64,000 nt of DNA from Paenibacillus sp. HWE-109 (lineage in GTDB: Bacteria; Bacillota; Bacilli; Paenibacillales; NBRC-103111). Positions 35,050-42,937 of this stretch are shown one piece after another (positions within the stretch are counted from its first letter, which is position 1; each line of letters begins with the position of its first letter). A program made the translations under genes and the position numbers. A model generated the notes under the pieces. The model was not told the origin of the DNA, did no database searches, and worked only from the letters and a program-made list of their open reading frames with translations. The stretch lies in assembly GCF_022163125.1 (NCBI RefSeq), contig NZ_CP091881.1, forward strand, positions 2,604,001 through 2,668,000, read 5' to 3'.

Positions 35050-36324
35050 TTGGAGAATAATCGGAATTGGGCTGGAAATTACACGTATAGAGCTACTCAA
35101 CTTCATGTTCCAGGAAACGTGGAACAAGTACAAGAATTAGTAGCTTGCAGCAAACAAATCAAGGTGCTTGGCACGAGGCACTCTTTTAATAGCATCGCCG
35201 ACTGTGCGGAAGGGCTTCTCTCCCTTCAGAATCTGAACCAAGTCATCGCCTTAGATCGTGTGAACCATACAGTAACGGTTGAGGGCGGAATAAGATATGG
35301 AGAACTCTGTCAATATCTTCACAATGAGGGCTATGCGCTTCACAATTTGGCGTCGCTGCCGCATATTACCGTCGCAGGTGCATGCGCAACGGCAACGCAT
35401 GGATCAGGTGATCGGAATGGCAATTTGGCTACCGCTGTAGCTGCAATGGAGATCGTCCAAGCTGATGGGAGCGTAGTCGTGTTCTCTCGTGCGCAGCAAA
35501 ACGGAGACTTCTTAGGCGCAGTCGTTGGGCTTGGAGCATTGGGCGTAGTCACGAAAATCACATTGGATGTAATTCCGGATTTTCAGATGAGCCAGCATGT
35601 GTACGACAACCTGCCTTGGGCACAGCTAGAAAAACACTTCGACGATATTTTCTCCAGTGGCTATAGTGTTAGTCTGTTCACTGATTGGAAGATGGCGAGT
35701 TTCAATCAAGTCTGGCTGAAGCGTCAAATGGTTAAACAGGCTTCTGATCAGGCAGAATCTGAATTTTTCGGCGCGAGACTTGCCGACTCGCCGCGGCATC
35801 CGGTACCTGGACATACGGCTGAGAATTGCAGTCAACAGCTGGGTGTACAGGGGCCTTGGCATGAACGATTGCCGCACTTTCGCATGGATTTCACCCCGAG
35901 TGCGGGTGAGGAGCTCCAAAGCGAGTACTTCGTACCGCGAAGCGATGCCTACGCTGCCTTGTGTGCGCTTAATCGCATTCGGGAGCATATCGCGCCACTG
36001 CTTTATATCTCTGAGGTTCGTACCGTTGCGGCAGACAACTTGTGGATGAGTCCTTGTTACAAACAAGGGTCAATAGCTATTCATTTTACATGGAAACCGA
36101 ATTGGGAAGCCGTCCGGCAAGTGCTGCCGATGATCGAAAAGGAGCTTGCGCCTTTCCAGGCACGTCCACATTGGGGGAAATTGTTTACCATGCCGCCCGC
36201 TCAGGTAAAATCCCTCTATGCGAAGCTGCCAGACTTTCATAAGCTGCTTCTGCGTTGTGATCCGCAAGGTAAGTTCCGGAATGACTTTTTAGATACATAT
36301 GTGATGGGAAACGAAAGACAATGA
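35050..36324 (+). CDS. FAD-linked alditol oxidase-like protein
   Basis: 424 residues from TTG 35050, with AAAGGAGTG 8 bases upstream. It belongs to the VAO/aldonolactone-oxidase flavoprotein superfamily: VLGTRHSFNSIADC holds the His (H44) that bonds covalently to FAD in alditol oxidases, and TVAGACATATHGSG (about 108-121) is the pyrophosphate-binding loop. The C-terminal ALO-type domain ends with FLDTYVMG. Such soluble oxidases act on xylitol, sorbitol or similar, giving H2O2. The stop overlaps the ATG of a 43-codon frame. Confidence 0.9.
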   Translation: MENNRNWAGNYTYRATQLHVPGNVEQVQELVACSKQIKVLGTRHSFNSIADCAEGLLSLQNLNQVIALDRVNHTVTVEGGIRYGELCQYLHNEGYALHNLASLPHITVAGACATATHGSGDRNGNLATAVAAMEIVQADGSVVVFSRAQQNGDFLGAVVGLGALGVVTKITLDVIPDFQMSQHVYDNLPWAQLEKHFDDIFSSGYSVSLFTDWKMASFNQVWLKRQMVKQASDQAESEFFGARLADSPRHPVPGHTAENCSQQLGVQGPWHERLPHFRMDFTPSAGEELQSEYFVPRSDAYAALCALNRIREHIAPLLYISEVRTVAADNLWMSPCYKQGSIAIHFTWKPNWEAVRQVLPMIEKELAPFQARPHWGKLFTMPPAQVKSLYAKLPDFHKLLLRCDPQGKFRNDFLDTYVMGNERQ

Positions 36325-36452
36325 ATGATGTACGGATTTTGCATGTTGATGAGGAGGAGGCTATGCCCATTTGCTGGTTGAGCCTTCCTATGACTGGTAT
36401 GCAAGTGAGGATTACAGCAGATAAGCATGGTGGGAGGGACATCTTCAAATGA
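36321..36452 (+). CDS. Possible 43-residue protein coupled to the oxidase gene
   Basis: The ATG overlaps the oxidase stop (ATGA), and the frame ends just before the terminator, which suggests translational coupling. The peptide (MNDVRILHVDEEEAMPICWL, then RITADKHGGRDIFK) is not recognised. It may be the remnant of a larger gene. Confidence 0.35.
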   Translation: MNDVRILHVDEEEAMPICWLSLPMTGMQVRITADKHGGRDIFK

Positions 36453-36458
36453 TGATTG

Positions 36459-36488
36459 AAAAGAGCTAAGCGTCTGCTTAGCTCTTTT
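36459..36488 (+). terminator. Intrinsic terminator
   Basis: Perfect 13-bp stem AAAAGAGCTAAGC / GCTTAGCTCTTTT with a GTCT loop. The flanking A and T runs make it usable on both strands. Confidence 0.9.
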
Positions 36489-36534
36489 GTACGTGTCGTT
36501 CATCGCCAAATTATGGGCAACTGCTAGTCCTAAC

Positions 36535-36650
36535 CAAGTTTGAGCCGAGCTGGAGCCAAGCCGGAACGAAACCCGAGCCAAGCTGGAGCGAAGCAGGAAC
36601 CAAGCAGGAGCCAAGCTCGAACGAAGCCCGAGCCAAGTTCGAACCTGGTT
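36535..36650 (+). repeat. Short degenerate tandem repeat
   Basis: About nine copies of a 12-14-base unit of the type GAGCCAAGCnGGAACGAAGC follow one another. A frame through it would encode a Lys/Pro/Ala/Ser-rich low-complexity peptide, but no ribosome binding site or conserved start is seen. No gene is present between 36489 and 37072. Confidence 0.7.
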
Positions 36651-36732
36651 CCCCTAGGCCTTACTCCCCGCACTGCCGAACCGTCGCCGTTTCGGTCCCC
36701 GGTTCACCGAGCCCTCCGCATGGTTAATCTAT

Positions 36733-36925
36733 CATTCTAATGAACCGTATGATGCTTATAGACGAGAAATTGGCTTGTTGGGAGATCTAATGAACTGTAT
36801 TGGTGTTACCGACTAGTTTTTAGGCAGAATGGTGATCATTTGTTTGAAATAAGGCTTCGGAAGTTCATTAGATTTTTTAAATGGCCCATTCTGATTAAAT
36901 AAGGGTTGTTGAGTTCGTAAGGGGC
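36733..36925 (-). repeat. Inverted single copy of the 231-bp repeat unit
   Basis: The reverse complement of this stretch matches the unit repeated at 54121-54582: shared blocks include GTTCATTAGATCT, GCCTAAAAACT, TTCGTCTATAAGCATCA and AAATGACCACC-like segments. Identity is visibly lower than between the two copies at 54 kb. Confidence 0.75.
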
Positions 36926-37072
36926 GTGGCTCACCGTTCAGTGACAGTTTGGAACAGCTATTTTTTCAGTAATCGCTTCACATCGTAAATAATTAAGCTG
37001 GAATTAAGGTACTGTTTTTTCTTGAGTAAGATTGGAGATGTATACTTAAGGTACTACAAGGGAGTGTGAGAG

Positions 37073-38041
37073 ATGAATAAATGGCTTAGAAGATTATGGA
37101 AGACTGTTGTTATCGGGTTGGCAGCTATTCTTGTTCTACTGGGATCAGGTGCGATATTTGAGCAGGTGAGCGTCCGAAGGGATCTGAAATCATATACACC
37201 TAGCGGCAAATTGTACAAAGTGGATGGAAAAAACATGCATTTATTTTCCGGCGGTCAAGGGGATGTTACGGTTGTATTCGCATCTGGTTGGGGTACAGCC
37301 AATCCGTATGTTGATTTCTCTCCGTTATATGAGAAGCTTACGCCACATGTTAAATTCGCCGTGTATGATCGGTTCGGGTATGGGTACAGTGATACGACGG
37401 ACAAGAAACGCGACATTGATACAATCACGAACGAAATACACGAAGTGCTGCAGCTATCCGGCCAAAAGCCGCCGTACCTGTTCGTGGGGCATTCTCTAGG
37501 TTCCCTTGAAACGCTGCGGTTTGCGCAGAAATACCCGGGTGAAGTAAAAGGCATCGTGATGCTGGATAGCGGAAGTCCGGAATATTATTACAATGACGCA
37601 GATCCAGTAAGTGACGGCTTAATGAAAAAGCTGCTCATAAAATCAGGCGTGATTCGGTTGCTTTTTCAATCTGACAGTGTTGTCGCTAGCTCGCGTTCAA
37701 TTCGTAACGACTTGAAGTTCGTGCCGGAGGAACTGAAAGGGATTGACCTGACAGCTTCATTGCTGAAGCTTGAAAATGCCAATATAGCAGACGAGCTGCA
37801 GCAATTCAAGGTTAATGCGAAGGTCGTATTGGATAACAAAAAGCCTTTCCCGTTCCCTATTACCATACTGACATCGGATTACTTAGGTGTTACCAATGAG
37901 GTTTGGAACAAATACGAGGCGGAATTCACTTCCTGGTCCTTACAAGGGAAGCAGCTGGTAGTCGTGGATACGGAGCATTATATCCATCAATACCGCCCTG
38001 ATCTCGTAGCAGATGAAATATTGGCCTTGGCCAAAAAATAG
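37073..38041 (+). CDS. Membrane-anchored alpha/beta hydrolase
   Basis: 322 residues. An N-terminal helix (about 10-28) anchors the protein, leaving the catalytic domain outside. The alpha/beta-hydrolase core shows VVFASGWGTANPYVDFSPLY (oxyanion loop), VYDRFGYGYS, the nucleophile elbow VGHSLGS (S141), MLDSGSPEYY and a C-terminal DTEHYIHQYRPD holding the likely catalytic His. Substrate unknown. GGGAGTGTGAG precedes the ATG. It stands alone and ends at a terminator. Confidence 0.88.
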   Translation: MNKWLRRLWKTVVIGLAAILVLLGSGAIFEQVSVRRDLKSYTPSGKLYKVDGKNMHLFSGGQGDVTVVFASGWGTANPYVDFSPLYEKLTPHVKFAVYDRFGYGYSDTTDKKRDIDTITNEIHEVLQLSGQKPPYLFVGHSLGSLETLRFAQKYPGEVKGIVMLDSGSPEYYYNDADPVSDGLMKKLLIKSGVIRLLFQSDSVVASSRSIRNDLKFVPEELKGIDLTASLLKLENANIADELQQFKVNAKVVLDNKKPFPFPITILTSDYLGVTNEVWNKYEAEFTSWSLQGKQLVVVDTEHYIHQYRPDLVADEILALAKK

Positions 38042-38095
38042 ACCATTGGCGTCAACGAAATGTGATTAGACCGGCCATATAGTCTGAATAGAAAC

Positions 38096-38138
38096 TTGCC
38101 CACAAACGATTGAATTCTCGTTGTGGGCAGTTTTTTTT
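38096..38138 (+). terminator. Intrinsic terminator
   Basis: TGCCCACAA / TTGTGGGCA stem extended by CGA/TCG, then TTTTTTTT, between the hydrolase gene and the ECF41 promoter. Confidence 0.9.
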
Positions 38139-38154
38139 AACTTTTGGCAATTGA

Positions 38155-38181
38155 TGTCACACATTGAAGCTGCCAATTGTC
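38155..38181 (+). promoter_or_regulatory. ECF41-type promoter of the sigma gene
   Basis: TGTCACA-N16-TGTC fits the published ECF41 promoter (TGTCACA-N16-CGTC) except for one base. It lies 40 bases before the sigma-factor ATG. The surrounding 36 bases (38152-38187) occur again without any change at 39127-39162. Confidence 0.85.
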
Positions 38182-38220
38182 TTATCAATGGGGTTATCGA
38201 ATTTAAGAAAGGCGGAAATT

Positions 38221-39129
38221 ATGGAGTTTCAGACAATGGATCCATTTTCTAATACCATTGAGGACTTGTATTCAACCTACAAACCTCATTTATTTTCAAT
38301 TGCATACCGTATGCTTGGCTCTAGAGCAGATGCTGAGGATATGGTTCAAGATTTGTTTATAAGCATATATGACTATTTGAACGACAATATTACTAATATT
38401 AAATCCTATTTAAGCAAAATGATGGTCAATCGATGTTTGAACGAATTAAAATCTGCGCGCAAACAAAGAATTAGCTACGTCGGGAATTGGCTTCCAGAAC
38501 CAACTGTACAACTTATCGAAGATAGTCCGTTAGAAATCATTGAGCGTCAAGAATCTATTTCGTATGGTTTTCTTATTCTTATGGATAAGCTTACTCCCTT
38601 GGAACGAGCTGTGTTTATTTTAAAAGAAGTCTTGGCTTATGAACATGGTGAAATTGGCGAAATACTTAATAAATCAGAGGTCAATTGTCGAAAAATATTC
38701 AGCCGTGTCAAGAAAAAAATAGATTTATCCTCGGTAAAACATGATGTGCAATCAACGTATCTACTGGAAAAAAATGAATTGGTAACTCGCTTCATTGCAG
38801 CCATTTCGAATGGTCAGATACAATCTCTGGTGGAAATGTTAACCGAGGATGTCATTTTGATTGCCGACGGTGGAGGAAAAGTGTCCGCGGCAACTCATCC
38901 AATATCTAATAGAGCACGTGTGCTCGACATTTTGAGAGCCCTTTCGATAAATCGATTTCCTGAATCTAAGGCACAATTAATCGAAGTTAATAACCAGCCT
39001 GGGATATTGTTAACCAAAGAAGGCATTCCTACTGGAGTCATTTGTTTCGAATGGGATGCCCTAGCGACGTCGATTCAGCGTATTTACATTATCGTAAACC
39101 CTGATAAAATTACTGCACTGATTTTATGA
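38221..39129 (+). CDS. ECF41 family sigma factor (SigJ-like)
   Basis: 302 residues from ATG 38221 (AAAGGCGG upstream); the longer frame from 38164 would begin inside its own promoter. Sigma-2 (about 10-75; YRMLGSRADAEDMVQDLF) and sigma-4 (about 110-165) are joined by a linker with the ECF41 mark YVGNWLPEP. A fused C-terminal SnoaL/NTF2-like domain (about 180-302) carries the other two marks, DGGGKVSAA and NPDKI. In studied ECF41 proteins this domain tunes sigma activity, so no anti-sigma is needed, and none is found here. Its promoter suggests self-activation. Confidence 0.95.
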   Translation: MEFQTMDPFSNTIEDLYSTYKPHLFSIAYRMLGSRADAEDMVQDLFISIYDYLNDNITNIKSYLSKMMVNRCLNELKSARKQRISYVGNWLPEPTVQLIEDSPLEIIERQESISYGFLILMDKLTPLERAVFILKEVLAYEHGEIGEILNKSEVNCRKIFSRVKKKIDLSSVKHDVQSTYLLEKNELVTRFIAAISNGQIQSLVEMLTEDVILIADGGGKVSAATHPISNRARVLDILRALSINRFPESKAQLIEVNNQPGILLTKEGIPTGVICFEWDALATSIQRIYIIVNPDKITALIL

Positions 39130-39156
39130 TGTCACACATTGAAGCTGCCAATTGTC
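39130..39156 (+). promoter_or_regulatory. ECF41-type promoter of the AhpD-like gene
   Basis: TGTCACA-N16-TGTC starts on the base after the sigma-gene stop codon. It is part of an exact 36-base copy of the sigma gene's own promoter, so the sigma factor should drive both genes. Confidence 0.85.
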
Positions 39157-39191
39157 TTATCAGTGTCAAAATAAATAGGAGGTATACCAAT

Positions 39192-39671
39192 ATGACACAA
39201 CGCATTAATTATATGCAGCAATCACCTGAACTTTTCAAAAAAATGCTGGAATTCAGCAATGCTGAGCAGGAAAGTGTAATTGAGGAGAAGATTCTTGATC
39301 TCGTTCACATTAGAGCTTCGCAAATGAATGGCTGCGGATTCTGTTTGGACATGCATGTCAAGCAGGCTAAGATTCATGGCGAGAGTGAGCTTCGCCTCTA
39401 CCACATCTCAATTTGGTGGGAATCGACGTTGTTTAATCCGCGTGAACGTGCTGCGCTGGCATGGACAGAAATCCTGACCAAACTGCCTGAACAAGGTGTG
39501 CCTGATGATGTTTATGATCGCGCTAGAGAGCAGTTCTCTGAAAAAGAAATCTCCGATCTGACGTTCTCCATTATGGCGATTAATGCATGGAATCGCATAA
39601 ACGTAGCCTTCAAGAATGTACCGGGTTCGGCTGACGCCGTATTTGGATTGAATAAAGCAGGTTTACACTAA
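39192..39671 (+). CDS. Carboxymuconolactone decarboxylase/AhpD-like protein
   Basis: 159 residues from ATG 39192 (AGGAGGT upstream). The thiol site reads NGCGFCLDMH (CxxC with His three residues on), as in AhpD-type alkylhydroperoxidases; DLVHIRASQMNGCGFC and NAWNRINVAF are family marks. Members next to ECF41 sigma factors are the standard target of this sigma group. The likely job is peroxide or organic-hydroperoxide reduction in the cytoplasm. Ends at a terminator. Confidence 0.92.
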   Translation: MTQRINYMQQSPELFKKMLEFSNAEQESVIEEKILDLVHIRASQMNGCGFCLDMHVKQAKIHGESELRLYHISIWWESTLFNPRERAALAWTEILTKLPEQGVPDDVYDRAREQFSEKEISDLTFSIMAINAWNRINVAFKNVPGSADAVFGLNKAGLH

Positions 39672-39711
39672 CCCATTGTGGTCTCCGCAAATTATTAATT
39701 ATAGAATGGAG

Positions 39712-39762
39712 TGGTTGTCTCAAAAGTCGATAATGACTGTGAGACAGCCTCTTCTTTTTTTA
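39712..39762 (+). terminator. Intrinsic terminator
   Basis: GGTTGTCTCA / TGTGAGACAGCC stem with inner GTCGA/TGAC pairing, then TCTTCTTTTTTT. The stem resembles the ends of the MITE-like element at 15902-16226. Confidence 0.8.
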
Positions 39763-39817
39763 GCGGCTCCAACTGGTACACCTTATCCCCAACCCCAACC
39801 CCCAAGCTTGTTCCTAA

Positions 39818-40650
39818 GTTCCACTGGAAAAACTCCAGTGTTATCGGTGTTTGGAGGGTAGAAATGCAACTTTGATTGGAGTTTATCCAGTGAAAAGCCT
39901 AAAATCGCCATCCTAGAGGCCGCAATCCGAATTCCACTGGAGTTTATCCAATGAAATCACAAAAAGCAATTGCAATCTGCAAGAGTCTCCAGCTATCTGA
40001 CAACGCGCGATTCCACCTGACTGCTTTTCCAACGCCTAATCTCGCCCACCGCACCATACACCTTGCAACCACTCACTTTGCGGCACCATGCGCCAAAAAC
40101 TAGCAAGTGTTTCTACCAATGGAAATATCCAATGAAATTGGCTCAAAGGAGGCTGAAATCAACCTTTCATTGGATTATTCCAATGGTTTGGCTTGGAATC
40201 GCCCAGAAAGGGCTGATTTTGAGATTTTCATTGGAAATATCCAATGAAAGTGAGTTTTCAACCCGGAAATTGTGCATTTCATTGGATTTATCCAATGAAA
40301 TTATAAGAAGCAATTGCAATCTGCAAGAGTCTCCAGCTATCTGACAACGCGCGATTCCACCTGACTGCTTTTCCAACTCCTAATCTCGCCCACCGCACCA
40401 TACACCTTGCAACCACTCACTTTGCGGCACCATGCACCAAAAACTAGCTAGTGTTTCTTCTTCATTGGATTAATCCAATGAAATTGGCTCGAAAGAGATT
40501 GAAATCAGCCTTTGACTGGATTTATCCAATATTTTGGCTCATAAACTCCAATAAAAGGATAATTTTGAGATTTAATTGGAGAAAACTCCAGTATTATCGA
40601 GTTTGGGGGGTGAAAATGCAACTTTTACTGGAGTATATCCAGTCAAAAGC
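39818..40650. repeat. Hairpin array with ~345-bp superrepeat
   Basis: About eleven short palindromes of the form (C/T)A(C/T)TGGA-N4/5-TCCA(A/G)T(G) occur at about 39822, 39875, 39934, 40118, 40168, 40229, 40279, 40463, 40514, 40577 and 40629. Spacings run 50-63 bases, broken twice by 184. A 150-base block without palindromes (39965-40114) returns almost unchanged at 40309-40459. The whole is a ~345-base unit present about 2.4 times. Some stems are CACTGGA/TCCAGTG and others CATTGGA/TCCAATG, so both arms changed together. No gene lies between 39672 and 40820. Confidence 0.88.
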
Positions 40651-40741
40651 ATAAATCCGCAAACCTAATGGCCATTTTAATTCGTTATCGAAGCGAGTAC
40701 TGTTGCAAGGGCTAAGAAGTGGAAAAAATTTCATTAGACGA

Positions 40742-40770
40742 TTGACAATGTAAAACAGGTGACGTATACT
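40742..40770 (+). promoter_or_regulatory. Strong SigA promoter of the metallophore-like operon
   Basis: TTGACA (40742-40747), 17-base spacer, TATACT (40765-40770). Transcription would begin inside the palindrome that follows. Confidence 0.85.
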
Positions 40771-40776
40771 CGCTGC

Positions 40777-40797
40777 TAATAGTAAAATTTACTATTA
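40777..40797. promoter_or_regulatory. Perfect 21-bp operator palindrome
   Basis: TAATAGTAAA-A-TTTACTATTA: ten-base arms around one central base, directly after the -10. The inner TAGTAAAnTTTACTA has the 7-1-7 form of Fur-family sites, but the bases match neither the Fur, PerR nor Zur consensus exactly. Repression by a metal sensor is the natural guess. Confidence 0.75.
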
Positions 40798-40820
40798 ACT
40801 AAAATCCAAGGAGATATCCC

Positions 40821-42080
40821 ATGGCACATCTTTTAATGATTGAGAGCTGGGTAGGAGCAAGCGGTATTCTGTTGCCGGCTTTGCTCAAGTCGCAGGGGCA
40901 CACGTACACGTTTGTTACTCGAAAGTTGGAGCATTATCAGCATGCACATAGCCCAGAAAAGCATCCAGTGATCAGAAATGCCGATTCTGTTTATGTAACA
41001 GAAACGAATGATATTCCTCATCTGATTGCATTTTTACGTCCAATGTCTTTCGATGGTGTCATTACAGTGTGTGATTACTACATTGAGGTGGTGAGAGAGG
41101 TAGCAGATGCATTGAAACTCCCATGTCCGTTCCCAAAAGCGGTGAAAACTGTCCGTCATAAACATCTTATGCGCGGCGCACTTGATATAGCAGGTCTTGC
41201 CAACCCTAAGTATCGACTTGCGCATCATCTGGCAGAAGTCGAAGAAGCTGCTCAAGACATCGGCTTTCCGCTAGTTATCAAACCGGTAGATCTGGCATCC
41301 AGCGCATTTGTTAGGCTTATTCAGAATGCAGATGAACTAAAGGATGCTTATCAGGCATTGAAGGACTTCCCGCTTAATTTTCGAGACCAGGCAAGGGATT
41401 GTACCTATCTTCTCGAAGAATTCATGACAGGGGAAGAAGTGAGTGTAGAGAGCGTCACCTACCAGGGTGAAACAACCATAATCGGCATTACGGACAAATC
41501 CGTTACTGGCTCCCCCTATTTCATCGAGAATGGGCACATGTTCCCTGCAAAGTTAAGCGAAGAAACTAGAATGGCAGTGACTCAGTTTGTTCTTGACGCG
41601 CTGAAAGCCGTAGATTTTAATCATGGGATTGCCCATACAGAAGTGAAAATTACCGCAGATGGGCCTCGTATTGTCGAGATCAATCCAAGGACGGCAGGGA
41701 ACTATATTGTTGAACTTATACAAAATGTTACGGATATCCATTTGCTTCAAGCATTTGTTGACATCTCATTAGGCTTCAAACCTCTTATCGCTCCCAAAAA
41801 TAATGGGATTACAAGCGGCGCTGTGATGTTCCTCGTTCCACCGCATGGTGGCAAGCTTACTCGCATTCAAGGTATTGATTTACTAGCGTCGGATGACCAT
41901 ATTACCCGCTTCAACGTCGAAGACTGTGAGTGTACAACGATTGCCACTCCGATAGATAACGCCTGCTACTTAGGCTATGTCATCACCCATGATAAGGAAG
42001 GATTAAATGCCAGAGCTTATGCAGAAGAAGCGGTTAAGCGCATGATCTTTCATTATGATCATCATGAGGCATCCGTATGA
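40821..42080 (+). CDS. ATP-grasp carboxylate-amine ligase (metallophore-like operon 1)
   Basis: 419 residues, first gene of the nine-gene operon, AAGGAGAT before ATG. The ATP-grasp fold is shown by GFPLVIKPVDLASSAFVRLI (about 150-170), YLLEEFMTGEEVSVESVTY (about 196-215) and IVEINPRTAGNYIVELI (about 290-306), where Glu and Asn bind magnesium. Enzymes of this kind join a carboxylate to an amine through an acyl phosphate. Here it would couple building blocks of a small peptide-like metabolite. The stop overlaps the next ATG by four bases. Confidence 0.9.
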   Translation: MAHLLMIESWVGASGILLPALLKSQGHTYTFVTRKLEHYQHAHSPEKHPVIRNADSVYVTETNDIPHLIAFLRPMSFDGVITVCDYYIEVVREVADALKLPCPFPKAVKTVRHKHLMRGALDIAGLANPKYRLAHHLAEVEEAAQDIGFPLVIKPVDLASSAFVRLIQNADELKDAYQALKDFPLNFRDQARDCTYLLEEFMTGEEVSVESVTYQGETTIIGITDKSVTGSPYFIENGHMFPAKLSEETRMAVTQFVLDALKAVDFNHGIAHTEVKITADGPRIVEINPRTAGNYIVELIQNVTDIHLLQAFVDISLGFKPLIAPKNNGITSGAVMFLVPPHGGKLTRIQGIDLLASDDHITRFNVEDCECTTIATPIDNACYLGYVITHDKEGLNARAYAEEAVKRMIFHYDHHEASV

Positions 42081-42937
42081 GACCAACTCTGACAGATTCA
42101 CCGCATACCATTGCGGAATTGCGACAAGCCGTACTGGAAGGCAAGCTTGGACCTAAACCAGAAACATTAACAGTTACGGGATCATCCTATATTTATCAAA
42201 CGACGCAGTTTCCATCCTCCATAACCAAGTATCACAATTACTATGTACTAGTTAGAGTGGAAGCGGCTTTCGGCGCTTGTTCACATACTTCGGACCAAGT
42301 GGAAATGGAAGCGGCAGCGCAGCTTTCTGGAACTCCCTTGCATGTTGCGCTGCAGGATACAAGATTGCCAGTGCAAATCGCGGCTTTGGACGCTTATCTA
42401 GGCAGTGTCTACCCGCATGATGTGTTATGCGACAGGATAACCCGAATCCCTGCAGGATCGCCAATTCAGAAAGCGAAGCTGCGTGATGCTCTTATTGCGG
42501 ATATGGCGAATATTCAACCCTCGCAGAAAGTGGCGCTCATCGGCGTGGTCAATCCACTGATTGAAGCAATTCGAGCACATGGCGGGATTTGTTTGCCTTG
42601 TGATTTGCAGCTCGCGCAAACCCAGTGGGGGGATATTGTGGAGAAGGATATGGATAGCGTGCTGAATGATGCGGACAGTGTGATCTGCACAGGCATGACG
42701 CTAAGCAATGGAACGTTTGATCATATTTTGAAGAGAGTCCGTGAAAGGCAAATTCCTTTAACCGTATATGCACAAACAGGAAGTGCTGTTATTGCTCAAT
42801 TTATTAATCAAGGCGTCACAGCACTTGTTGCAGAACCGTTCCCATTCACCCAGTTCAGCGCAGGCGAATCACTTCTCTTTGGCTACACATGTGAAAAGGA
42901 AGGTGACGCGAATGAACCTCAAGTTGGATACAGATAA
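42077..42937 (+). CDS. DUF4213/DUF364 Rossmann-like protein (operon 2)
   Basis: 286 residues. N-terminal part of DUF4213 type and C-terminal DUF364 Rossmann-like part (KVALIGVVNPLIEAIRAHGG near 155-175, VICTGMTLSNGTFDHIL near 208-225), both annotated in Pfam as putative heavy-metal chelation. No enzyme activity is established. In this operon it may handle the metal or release it from the complex in the cytoplasm. Coupled to the ATP-grasp gene (ATGA overlap) and overlapping the methyltransferase gene by 26 bases. Confidence 0.8.
   Translation: MRPTLTDSPHTIAELRQAVLEGKLGPKPETLTVTGSSYIYQTTQFPSSITKYHNYYVLVRVEAAFGACSHTSDQVEMEAAAQLSGTPLHVALQDTRLPVQIAALDAYLGSVYPHDVLCDRITRIPAGSPIQKAKLRDALIADMANIQPSQKVALIGVVNPLIEAIRAHGGICLPCDLQLAQTQWGDIVEKDMDSVLNDADSVICTGMTLSNGTFDHILKRVRERQIPLTVYAQTGSAVIAQFINQGVTALVAEPFPFTQFSAGESLLFGYTCEKEGDANEPQVGYR

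Noticed and set aside
36540..36740. Lys/Pro-rich 66-residue frame through the tandem repeat
   Set aside because: Composition is explained by the short DNA repeat and there is no ribosome binding site.
38164..38220. Longer start of the ECF41 sigma factor
   Set aside because: The upstream ATG would lie between the -35 and -10 of its own promoter.
39818..40650. CRISPR array
   Set aside because: The repeats are short palindromes with irregular spacing, the spacers themselves repeat, and no cas genes are in the window.
42768..42911. N-terminal extension of the methyltransferase
   Set aside because: It lies wholly inside the DUF364 gene, and a strong ribosome site precedes ATG 42912.
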